A stretch of DNA of 64,000 bases from Roseinatronobacter monicus (GTDB lineage: Bacteria > Pseudomonadota > Alphaproteobacteria > Rhodobacterales > Rhodobacteraceae), in the NCBI RefSeq assembly GCF_006716865.1, contig NZ_VFPT01000006.1, positions 1 to 64,000 of the forward strand. Direction: 5' to 3'. The translations under genes and the position numbers were made by a program. Positions 52,419 to 60,053 of the stretch are shown one piece after another. Below the pieces are notes generated by a model. That model did no database searches. It was given only the letters and a program-made list of their open reading frames with translations, and was not told where the DNA came from. Numbering within the stretch: position 1 is the first letter of the stretch; every line of letters begins with the position of its first letter.

Positions 52419-53507
52419 TCAGATGGCCTCTTCACTTGCCGGATCGAACAGGTGCAGCCCTTCAGGGCGCACAGCGAAACGCAATGTCTCGCCCAATGCG
52501 ATCGGCGTTTCCGACTTGATTTCGACCGTCACCCGCGCATCGCCACAGGTGCAGATCAACACGGATTGCGCGCCGACATATTCCGACACGATCACGTTCA
52601 GGTTCAGCCCCCCGCCATCGGGGGCGTCGGCGGCAAATTCCAGATCGGACGGGCGAAGGCCCAGCGTGACCTTGCTGTGCGCCAACCGTGAGGCGCGCGC
52701 AGCCAGATCATCCGGCAGCCGCAGCGAAAAATCACGGCCCTGCGCGAACAAGGCGTCATCCGACTGCGCCAGTTCCGCCTCCAGGAAATTCATCGGCGGC
52801 GCACCCAGAAAGCCCGCGACAAACTTGTTCGCGGGGCGGCGGAACAGTTCCGACGGTGTGCCTTGTTGCTGGATATGGCCACCATGCATCACCACGATCC
52901 GATCAGCCAGCGTCATCGCCTCGATCTGGTCATGGGTCACATAGATCATATTCTTCTGTACGGCCTGGCGCATCAGCGCCAGTTCCGCGCGCATCTGCCC
53001 GCGCAGTTTCGCATCCAGATTGGACAGCGGTTCATCGAACAAAAACGTGCTGGCATCGCGGCACAGTGCGCGCCCCATCGCGACCCTCTGGCGCTGTCCG
53101 CCCGACAATTCACCCGGCTTGCGGTTCAGAAACGGCGACAGACCAAGCATGTCGGCAACGTCACGCACTTTGCGGTCGATCTCAGCGGTGGGGCGCTTCT
53201 GTAAGCGAAGCGAAAACGACATATTTTTCGCAACATTCATATGCGGGTAAAGCGCATAGTCCTGAAACACCATCGCGATGTCGCGATCCTTGGGGTCCAG
53301 CCGTGAAATCGCCCGGTCACCCATCCAGACTTCGCCTTCCGAGACATCCTCCAACCCCGCGATCATCCGCAATGTCGTGGACTTGCCACAGCCGGACGGC
53401 CCCACAAGCACGGTGAATTCATGCTCGGCCATATCAAGGTTGATGCCGTGCAGCACTTCAACCGCGCCATAGCGTTTGACAAGACCTTCAAGACGAATAC
53501 GCGGCAT
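52419..53507 (-). CDS. ABC transporter ATP-binding protein (UgpC/MalK type)
   Basis: 362 residues. Walker A VGPSGCGKSTTLRMIAGLED, Q-loop VFQDYALYPHMNVAKNM, signature LSGGQRQRVAMGRAL, Walker B TFLFDEPLSNLDAKLR, H-loop IYVTHDQIEAMTLADRI, and a C-terminal TOBE/MalK-like regulatory domain (about 240-362). Energises import. It is the first gene of the minus-strand operon, divergent from gntR across a 123-bp gap that holds a TGTATACA palindrome. Confidence 0.94.
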   Translation of the reverse strand: MPRIRLEGLVKRYGAVEVLHGINLDMAEHEFTVLVGPSGCGKSTTLRMIAGLEDVSEGEVWMGDRAISRLDPKDRDIAMVFQDYALYPHMNVAKNMSFSLRLQKRPTAEIDRKVRDVADMLGLSPFLNRKPGELSGGQRQRVAMGRALCRDASTFLFDEPLSNLDAKLRGQMRAELALMRQAVQKNMIYVTHDQIEAMTLADRIVVMHGGHIQQQGTPSELFRRPANKFVAGFLGAPPMNFLEAELAQSDDALFAQGRDFSLRLPDDLAARASRLAHSKVTLGLRPSDLEFAADAPDGGGLNLNVIVSEYVGAQSVLICTCGDARVTVEIKSETPIALGETLRFAVRPEGLHLFDPASEEAI

Positions 53508-53539
53508 TGATTCCCTCTCTCCCAGTCCGTCAGACTTTA

Positions 53540-53547
53540 TGTATACA
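53540..53547. promoter_or_regulatory. Candidate GntR site in the divergent promoter
   Basis: TGTATACA palindrome (in CTTTATGTATACAGGAATAA) between the divergent ABC operon and gntR. FadR-subfamily GntR regulators commonly bind T-G-T-A-T-A-C-A-like dyads. Confidence 0.45.
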
Positions 53548-53630
53548 GGAATAAATGTAAATATCCAAAATTGCCTTTCAGGATGAAATTATATATATCT
53601 GAGGTCAGGGAACAGTGACGGGAAGCGGTC

Positions 53631-54281
53631 ATGGACGACAAGACACAGGCACGCAGTTCGATGGTCCAGCGCATCGAGGCGGCCTTGATGGATGACATCG
53701 CCGTAGGCGCCCTTGCTCCGGGCGAACGGCTGGACGAAGTGACATTGACCGAACGATTCGGCGTATCCCGAACGCCCGTGCGCGAAGCCTTGGGGCGGCT
53801 GACCGCGCAGGGCATTCTAGTTCCAGGCGAAAAGCGCGGCGTCCGGGTAGCAAGTTACACCCGCGAAGAGTTATCGCAAATCTTTGAAACCATGCATGAA
53901 ATCGAAGCCGCCTGCGCCCGGATGGCCGCCCAACGCCTGACGCTGCTGGTGCGTGGTGAAATTCGGGCAGCGCAGGACAGATGCGTGGCTGCCGCCCAGA
54001 AAGGCGATCTGCAAGCCTATATGCGTGCGAACGAAGCCTTTCACATGGCCATCTACCGCGCCACCGGAAACACCTACATGGCCGAACTCGCATCAGATTT
54101 CCGGCGGCGGACCGGGCCATTTCGGGCCAAGAAATTCGCCACCAAGGCCGATCTGGTCGCCTCTGCCGAAAACCACGAAGCGCTGATCGCAGGCATTTTT
54201 TCCGAGGATTCAAAGGCCGCAGTCGACGGGATGCGCGAACATATGACCGCAAGCTTCCTTCAAACCCTTGCATTGAACTGA
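53631..54281 (+). CDS. GntR-family (FadR/FCD) transcriptional regulator
   Basis: 216 residues. Winged helix GERLDEVTLTERFGVSRTPV followed by REALGRLTAQGILVP, then an FCD effector domain with the metal-ligand-like residues in NEAFHMAIYRATGN and ENHEALIAGIF and GMREHMTASF. It lies between the divergent ABC importer and the plus-strand catabolic genes. Palindromes on both sides suggest that it represses both until a sugar or sugar-acid inducer binds. Confidence 0.92.
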   Translation: MDDKTQARSSMVQRIEAALMDDIAVGALAPGERLDEVTLTERFGVSRTPVREALGRLTAQGILVPGEKRGVRVASYTREELSQIFETMHEIEAACARMAAQRLTLLVRGEIRAAQDRCVAAAQKGDLQAYMRANEAFHMAIYRATGNTYMAELASDFRRRTGPFRAKKFATKADLVASAENHEALIAGIFSEDSKAAVDGMREHMTASFLQTLALN

Positions 54282-54301
54282 CGTCGACGCACCAAAATCA
54301 C

Positions 54302-54339
54302 TTGCATTTGGATGCAATCTGATATCTTTGTATGCAAAG
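54302..54339. promoter_or_regulatory. Two adjacent palindromes upstream of the MBL-fold gene
   Basis: TTGCAT-TTGG-ATGCAA (54302-54317, perfect 6-bp arms) and CTTTG-TATG-CAAAG (54326-54339, perfect 5-bp arms) lie between gntR and the catabolic gene starting at 54366. Likely operator for GntR or another local regulator. Confidence 0.5.
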
Positions 54340-54365
54340 ATTACATCTCGCATACGGAGAGTCGC

Positions 54366-55301
54366 ATGGGCGTGCAGGAAACAAAAATTTATCCGATCAA
54401 CACAGGTTGGCTCGAAGCCGATCTGGGAACCTATATCTTCTGGAAAGGCCCCGCGGGCAGGAAATACTGGAACCCGGTCTATTGTCATTATGTCGATACC
54501 GGCACGCACAAGATCCTGATCGACACTGGCCTGTGCGATTCGGAACGCGCATCGAAATACCACCACAAATGCGACAAGCGCGGCTGCCTGCAGGTGCATG
54601 AACATCTGCAGCAGAAACTGGGCGTGCATCCCGATGAAATCGACGCCATCGTCTTCACCCATCTGCACTGGGATCACGTGCAGAACATGAAGGAGTTCAA
54701 GAACGCCCGTTACATCGCGCCCAAGGCAGAAATCGAAATGGCGTTCAACCCGCTGCCGCTGTATTATCGCACCTATGAATCCGGCTATCTGGGGATCGAG
54801 CCCGCCTATACCGGCTGCGTGTTCGAAGCCGTGGCGGATGAATGCGAAGTCCTGCCCGGCATCACCATGTTCCACACACCGGGCCATTCAGTCGGCCATA
54901 TGGGCGTAACGGTCGCCACGGCAATGGGCGATATCGTCATTGCAGGCGATGCGATCTTCGTGGAGCGCAATCTGGAACCCAACCCCGATGAAGGCTGGCG
55001 ATACTGGGTTCCCGCGCGATTCGTGAACAGTTACGAAGGCTGGAAATCGGTCGAGGAGATCGACAAGCGCGCCGATTACGTCCTGCCTTGCCATGACTAC
55101 GAGGCGAATGCGCGTTCGGACGTTTTCCCCTATGACGGAATGCCCCTGCGCAAGCGGCGGCAGCATATTCCAGGGTTCAAATTCTATTTCGGCGACATGC
55201 CACCCGGCACGGCCGCAAAAGCCGCCCCAGCGATGAAACCTGACGAGGTCGAGGCCTATCTTGCGGGTCTGAAGCACCCGAAGGACATGGCGGAGAATTA
55301 A
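54366..55301 (+). CDS. Metallo-beta-lactamase-fold hydrolase (AHL-lactonase-like subfamily)
   Basis: 311 residues with zinc signature FTHLHWDHVQNM, then FHTPGHSVGHMGV, VIAGDAIFVERN and VLPCHDYEANAR. The family opens lactone rings. Inside a sugar locus the natural substrate may be an aldonolactone rather than a signal molecule. The ATG at 54366 has GGAGAG at 4 nt, giving MGVQETKIYPINTGW. It lies 3 bp before the HAD gene, so they form an operon. It shares the fold but little local sequence with the lactonase at 21292. Confidence 0.85.
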   Translation: MGVQETKIYPINTGWLEADLGTYIFWKGPAGRKYWNPVYCHYVDTGTHKILIDTGLCDSERASKYHHKCDKRGCLQVHEHLQQKLGVHPDEIDAIVFTHLHWDHVQNMKEFKNARYIAPKAEIEMAFNPLPLYYRTYESGYLGIEPAYTGCVFEAVADECEVLPGITMFHTPGHSVGHMGVTVATAMGDIVIAGDAIFVERNLEPNPDEGWRYWVPARFVNSYEGWKSVEEIDKRADYVLPCHDYEANARSDVFPYDGMPLRKRRQHIPGFKFYFGDMPPGTAAKAAPAMKPDEVEAYLAGLKHPKDMAEN

Positions 55302-55304
55302 GCT

Positions 55305-56150
55305 GTGGTAGCGCGGATCGACTCCCTGCTGGATATCGCGCCTCGGTTTGATGCCATCGTGTTGGATCAGTGGGGCGTGCTGCATGATGGCACCACGCCC
55401 TATCCCGGTGCGATCCATGCACTGTCGGAGTTGCGTCAGTCTGGCGTGCGGCTTGCAGTCTTGTCGAATTCCGGCAAACGCGCAGAACCGAACAGCTGTC
55501 GGATTGCCGGCATGGGTTTCTCGCCAGACTTGTTCGATCTGATCATGACCTCGGGCGAGGCGCTGTGGCGCGATATTCACAGCGATGCCGTGCCCGAACG
55601 GGTGTTCTGCCCGGTAGAAGCGGCAGTTGGCGACGCGCGACGCTGGGCCGAAGGGTTGGATATCATGCTGGTCGATGACCCTTCCCACGCTCAGGCCATG
55701 CTGTTGATGGGACTGCCTGATCAGGTAAGCCCGCGCGCCGCAACCTTGATGCAAGACGCGCTAAGGCGAGGGCTCCCGGTCTATTGCACCAATCCCGACC
55801 GCGCGTCGCCGCGTGCAGGCGGGGTGACGGTCGCCTCTCCGGGCGCACTGGCGCATGATTATGCGCAGGCTGGAGGGCGGGTTATCTTCTACGGCAAGCC
55901 ACATCGGCTGGTCTTTGCCGCCGTCGCATTGGCGCTGGATGTTGCGCCCGCTCGCCTGTTGATGGTGGGTGACAGCTTTGAACATGACATTGATGGCGCG
56001 GCATCTGCAGGATGGTCCACGGCTTTTGTCGAGGGCGGACTGCACGCTGCGGCCTTCGCCGATCCGGCTGATCCACTCCAGACGGTTCAGGCGCTGTGCA
56101 GCACGCAGGGCTGCTCTTTGCCCAATTTCACGCTTCCAACCCTGAGGTGA
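55305..56150 (+). CDS. HAD-family phosphatase (TIGR01459-type)
   Basis: 281 residues. Motif I FDAIVLDQWGVLHDGTTPYP, where the expected second Asp of D-x-D is Trp, as in the family; motif II VLSNSGKRAEPNS; Lys in FYGKPHRLVFAA; motif IV MVGDSFEHDIDGAASAGW. A NagD-like cap lies between. It would remove phosphate from a sugar phosphate or overflow intermediate. GTG start at 55305, 3 bp after the MBL-fold gene. Confidence 0.88.
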   Translation: MVARIDSLLDIAPRFDAIVLDQWGVLHDGTTPYPGAIHALSELRQSGVRLAVLSNSGKRAEPNSCRIAGMGFSPDLFDLIMTSGEALWRDIHSDAVPERVFCPVEAAVGDARRWAEGLDIMLVDDPSHAQAMLLMGLPDQVSPRAATLMQDALRRGLPVYCTNPDRASPRAGGVTVASPGALAHDYAQAGGRVIFYGKPHRLVFAAVALALDVAPARLLMVGDSFEHDIDGAASAGWSTAFVEGGLHAAAFADPADPLQTVQALCSTQGCSLPNFTLPTLR

Positions 56151-56152
56151 TC

Positions 56153-57118
56153 ATGAAAACCCCAACCGATTTCGATGTTTTCCGCACCCTCTCTGCCCAG
56201 CTTGGCCAGAACCGGCTGCGGGTTCAGGGACCCGGCGGGAACACTTCGCTGAAAGACGGAAGTGTGATGTGGATCAAGGCCTCGGGCACCGAACTGGCGC
56301 AGGCAGAGGAAGCGGATATTTTCCTTGCCGTAGACCGTGCCGCAGCTTTGGCAGAGGCTCATGGCAAAAGTGGGGACGGGTCGTGCAAGGCGACTGTGCT
56401 GGACCCGTCATGCACGCTACGCCCGTCCATCGAGACCACATTTCACGCAGCTCTTGACTGGCCTGTGGTGGCGCATACCCATTCCATCGCCACGCTGGCC
56501 CATGCCGTCAGTCCAGAGGGGCTGGATGCTGCACGCGACAAACTTTCGGGTCTGCCCTGTGTCTGCGTGCCCTATGCCAAGCCGGGCCTGCCGCTGACGC
56601 GCGAAATCCTCGCGCGGATTGATCCGCGCACGCAGGTCATCATCCTGGCCAATCACGGGCTGGTGGTCTGCGGGGCCGATGTTCAGGCCACGTCCGACCT
56701 GATGGAGGACGTCGAAGCGCGCCTTGCCCTGCCTGCGCACGATACCGCCCATAAACCGGACAGCACTCCCCCGACCGGGTTCGACTGGGCCGATGAAAGC
56801 TGGATCGCCCGTGATGCAACGGCCCTTCGGCTGGTCACGGGCGGCTCATACTACCCCGATCACGTCGTTTTCCTTGGCCCTGCACTGCCCCGGTCCGACC
56901 ATGCAGGCAACCCGCCCGCCATCGTGATCGAGGGCGAGGGCGTGGCCTTGCGCGACGGGGCGACCCCATCCCAAAAGGCCATGCTGCGCTGCCTGTCCGA
57001 CCTGATGGCCCGCCTGCCCGACGACTGGACGCCCCAGCCCATCGGGACCGCGGCCGAGGCCGAATTGCTGAACTGGGACGCCGAGAAATACCGTCAGGCG
57101 CTGGCGGCGCGGGCATGA
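56153..57118 (+). CDS. Class II aldolase-family protein (second copy)
   Basis: 321 residues. VQGPGGNTSLKDG and MWIKASGTELAQ at the N-terminus, zinc-site PVVAHTHSIATLAHAVSPEG, and IILANHGLVVCGADVQ. The final 120 residues (GFDWADESWIARDATALRLV; VIEGEGVALRDGATPSQKAM) form an extra domain seen in long class II aldolases linked to rhamnulose-phosphate-aldolase-like proteins. The ATG at 56153 follows GAGGTGATC. It overlaps the kinase gene by 4 bp. Confidence 0.87.
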   Translation: MKTPTDFDVFRTLSAQLGQNRLRVQGPGGNTSLKDGSVMWIKASGTELAQAEEADIFLAVDRAAALAEAHGKSGDGSCKATVLDPSCTLRPSIETTFHAALDWPVVAHTHSIATLAHAVSPEGLDAARDKLSGLPCVCVPYAKPGLPLTREILARIDPRTQVIILANHGLVVCGADVQATSDLMEDVEARLALPAHDTAHKPDSTPPTGFDWADESWIARDATALRLVTGGSYYPDHVVFLGPALPRSDHAGNPPAIVIEGEGVALRDGATPSQKAMLRCLSDLMARLPDDWTPQPIGTAAEAELLNWDAEKYRQALAARA

Positions 57119-58395
57119 CGGCGCTGGCCCTGGGGATTGATCTGGGCACATCCGGTGTCCGTTCTGCTGTGCTGGACGCGACGGGAGCGGTTCTGGCCCA
57201 AGCGCGCGCCGATTATGGCCCTGCACCAGACGATTACCGTGACCCAGAATGCTGGTGGGCCGCGACTGTCACCTGCCTGGGCGCTCAGATGACGGAATTG
57301 GCGCGCACGGGGTACAAGGCTTCAGATATCACACGCATAGGCGTCGATGGCACGTCTGGCAGTCTGGTTCTGACCGACGCCGCGCTGGCCCCCGTCACCC
57401 GCGCGCTGATGTATAGTGACAGCGGCTTCAGTGATCAGGCTGAACAGATCGCGGCTCACTGCCCCCGCGCGCATGTCGCCAACGGTGCAGGGTCTGCCCT
57501 TGCGCGCGCCCTCGCTCTGGTTGGTGAAGATCCGGACCAAAAAGCCGCGCATCTGCTGCATCAGGCCGATTTCATTGCCGCGCGGATGATGGGCCAGGGC
57601 GGGATGACCGACTACAATAATGCGCTGAAAACCGGACTGGACCCTGCGACCGGGGCATGGCCCGATTGGATGGGCTGCCTGCGGCTTCCAACTCATCTCT
57701 TGCCGTTGGCGCACCCCCCCGGCGCGCCACTTGCTTCGATCAGTACAGACACGGCTGAGCGCTTCGGTCTGTCGCGCATGGCGATGGTACATGCAGGAAC
57801 CACTGACAGCATCGCTGCGTTCCTGGCCTGTGCTGACCAGACACCCGGCGCCGCTGTCACATCGCTGGGCACAACGCTGGCGGTGAAGCTGTTTTCGCAC
57901 AAGCGCATCGATGCACCAGAAATGGGAATGTATGCGCACCGGATTGGGGGTGGATGGCTCATTGGTGGGGCATCGAATTCCGGTGGTGGTGTTCTGAAAG
58001 CCCATTTCTCAGCGGAAGAACTTCAGACTTTATCGGGCCAGATTGATCCTGAAACTCAAACTGCCCTTGATTATTATCCCTTGCTCAGACCCGGCGAACG
58101 GTTCCCGGTAAATGATGCGAATCTTCGCCCACGCCTTGATCCGCGTCCTTCAAACGAGGCTGATTTCCTTCATGGCATGCTGGAGGGGATCGCTCGGATC
58201 GAAAAGCGCGCCTATGAGGTTATGGCGGGGATGGGCGCGAGCTATCCAACCTGCGTGTCGACTGCGGGCGGTGGTGCCATGAACCGGACCTGGACAAGGA
58301 TCCGCACGCGTGTTCTGGGTGTTCGGGTTTATGCTGCGGAAACACCCGAAGCATCTGTTGGCACAGCACGTCTCGTCCAATCGTTTCGCTATTGA
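57115..58395 (+). CDS. FGGY-family carbohydrate kinase
   Basis: 426 residues. Phosphate motif LALGIDLGTSGVRSAVLDAT, GVDGTSGSLVLTD, AGTTDSIAAFLACAD, the adenosine region GGASNSGGGVLKAH and CVSTAGGGAMNRTW. Shorter than the usual 480-530 residues of xylulokinases, but both lobes are present. It phosphorylates the imported sugar or polyol for cleavage by the adjacent aldolase. Overlap ATGA at 57115-57118 with the aldolase. Last gene of the operon. Confidence 0.9.
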   Translation: MTALALGIDLGTSGVRSAVLDATGAVLAQARADYGPAPDDYRDPECWWAATVTCLGAQMTELARTGYKASDITRIGVDGTSGSLVLTDAALAPVTRALMYSDSGFSDQAEQIAAHCPRAHVANGAGSALARALALVGEDPDQKAAHLLHQADFIAARMMGQGGMTDYNNALKTGLDPATGAWPDWMGCLRLPTHLLPLAHPPGAPLASISTDTAERFGLSRMAMVHAGTTDSIAAFLACADQTPGAAVTSLGTTLAVKLFSHKRIDAPEMGMYAHRIGGGWLIGGASNSGGGVLKAHFSAEELQTLSGQIDPETQTALDYYPLLRPGERFPVNDANLRPRLDPRPSNEADFLHGMLEGIARIEKRAYEVMAGMGASYPTCVSTAGGGAMNRTWTRIRTRVLGVRVYAAETPEASVGTARLVQSFRY

Positions 58396-58513
58396 AGTCT
58401 ATATTGGATTCAAAGAGTCATCAGAGCTAAGTCGTTAAAATACAAGACCGATATAAACGGATCAGCGCCTTTGACTCTTCGGGATTGTTGCGCTCGGCTT
58501 GAATGACCGCTTT
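58396..58513. other. Spacer before the mini-transposon
   Basis: AT-richer than its surroundings. No gene or repeat was recognised, and no 5' part of the toxin remnant found at 58848 was seen here. Confidence 0.4.
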
Positions 58514-58857
58514 TGTCACTGTACCCTAATTAATCAGAATCACGTCTGAAATTGTTCCACAAAATCAACGGTCGATTGTACCCGTAATTTTCATATTGTA
58601 CCATTAATTACAATACTGTGCCCTTTATCATCGTACGGTCGAAGCTGTGGATAAGTTTCGGCGAAGTCGGGTAGGGGACTGGTGTGATCAACGAGCGTCT
58701 TGCGAAACTGCGAGCGGCGTTTCTCCACCCGATCCTGGAGCTCAGATGCGGTCAAATCCTGAAGCGCCGAGCCTGTGGATATATTGCAATTAAGGGTACA
58801 AAAACGCTCAAAATGACCCTGAATCCGCAGAATCTGATTAATTAGGGTACAGTGACA
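58514..58857. mobile_element. Gene-free mini-transposon with transposase-binding-like repeats (Tn402/Tn5053/Tn7-like ends)
   Basis: 344 bp bounded by perfect 25-bp inverted repeats starting TGTCACTGTACCC (58514-58538 and 58833-58857). Left-end repeats of about 19 bp with the pattern TGTACCCTAATTA occur at 58520, 58553 (diverged), 58577, 58597 and 58617, the last three spaced exactly 20 bp. The right end has two inverted copies (58833-58851 and 58782-58800). TGT...ACA termini with asymmetric arrays of short repeats are the end design of TniA/TnsB/Mu-type transposases. No ORF and no target duplication were found, so it is a MITE or a deletion remnant. Confidence 0.7.
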
Positions 58858-59030
58858 CCAAGATCGAGGCTTATGCGCAGGATCCAGGCGCGCAGGCCCA
58901 TAACGTGAAATCCCTGAAAGGCCGAGAGGGGAAAAGACTGCGTGTCGGGGATTGGCGGGTGATCATGGACGATCAGGGCAATGTCCTGGCCGTGCTGGAC
59001 ATCGGCCCTCGGGGCGGCATCTATGACTGA
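58848..59030 (+). pseudogene. RelE/ParE-type toxin, 5'-truncated
   Basis: The frame ending at TGA 59028-59030 encodes TKIEAYAQDPGAQAHNVKSL, KGREGKRLRVGDWRVIMDDQ and VLAVLDIGPRGGIYD, the C-terminal half of a RelE-superfamily mRNA-cleaving toxin including the core R-L-R-V-G-D-W-R-V. The N-terminal half is missing: coding similarity stops at the right inverted repeat of the mini-transposon. The downstream antitoxin is also interrupted. Confidence 0.75.
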
Positions 59031-59231
59031 CAGGGTATGACATGAACGAGATGGTGACGATTCCACGCGAAGAATATAATCGCCTGCGGGCCGCGGCTGA
59101 AGATCTGGCCGACCTACAGACCTATGACCGCGCAAAGGCCGCACTTGTGTAGCGCGTCAACCACCTTGTCCGGTGCCGACAACCACCTTGGCCGGTTATA
59201 GCGGCCGCCGGGGTTGTGTTTTTTACTGTCT

Positions 59232-60053
59232 TTAGGTCAGGTTTTTTCCTTCTTCTTGGTTGTCGTTTTTGGTTGTCGCTGAGGCTTCGTTTTGCATTTT
59301 CATGTTGGCCGCAGCGCTTCTTTGGCGAAAGCTTTGCGCATTCATCTCAAGAATGCTGGCATGGTGGACAAGTCGGTCGATGGCCGCGACGGTCATGGCT
59401 TTGTCGGGAAAGATTTGATCCCATCCACTGAACGGCTGATTGGCCGCGATGGCGATGCTGCGATATTCGTATCGCCGGGCAATCAGTTCGAAGAGCACCC
59501 CGGTTTCGGCCTGATCCTTGTGGGCATAGGTAATGTCATCAAGGATGATCAGGTCAAATTTGTCGAGCTTGGCCAAAGCTGCTTCGAGCACCAGATCCCG
59601 ACGTGCGGCTTGCAGTCTTTGGACAAGATCGCTGGTCCGGGTATAGAAGACCCTATGGCCTGCTTCGATCAGGGCATGGCCAATGGCACAGAGAATGTGG
59701 GTCTTGCCCGTGCCGGAGTTGCCAATGGCGATCAGGTTTGCGCCGCCGTCCAACCAATCTCCCGCAGCCAGAGCTTCGACCCGGGCGCGTGGTAAGGTAG
59801 GCAGAGCTTTGAAATCGAAGGTTGCCAAAGTCTTTCCAGCTGGGAGCTGGGATTCATTCAGATGACGGCGCATGCGGCGCATGTCCCGCTCGGCGAGTTC
59901 GTATTCGGCCAGCACGGCCAGGAAGCGCGCAGCCGGCCAGCCTTCGGTATCGGCTCGTGTGGCGATTTCCTGCCATAGCTTGTGGAAGCTGGGTAAGCGC
60001 AGGGCGCTCAGCATGCTGGGCAGCGTGTGGATGTCGATCTCCCGGGAGGTCAT
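59232..60053 (-). CDS. istB: IstB, IS21-family helper ATPase (copy B)
   Basis: 273-residue AAA+ ATPase, apparently identical to the copy A protein. N-terminal helical domain (LSALRLPSFHKLWQEIATRA), Walker A GNSGTGKTHILCAIGH, Walker B FDLIILDDITYAHKDQ, and sensor region YRSIAIAANQPFSGWDQIFP. Overlaps the istA stop by 4 bp. With the intact IstA here it can support transposition of both copies. Confidence 0.93.
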   Translation of the reverse strand: MTSREIDIHTLPSMLSALRLPSFHKLWQEIATRADTEGWPAARFLAVLAEYELAERDMRRMRRHLNESQLPAGKTLATFDFKALPTLPRARVEALAAGDWLDGGANLIAIGNSGTGKTHILCAIGHALIEAGHRVFYTRTSDLVQRLQAARRDLVLEAALAKLDKFDLIILDDITYAHKDQAETGVLFELIARRYEYRSIAIAANQPFSGWDQIFPDKAMTVAAIDRLVHHASILEMNAQSFRQRSAAANMKMQNEASATTKNDNQEEGKNLT

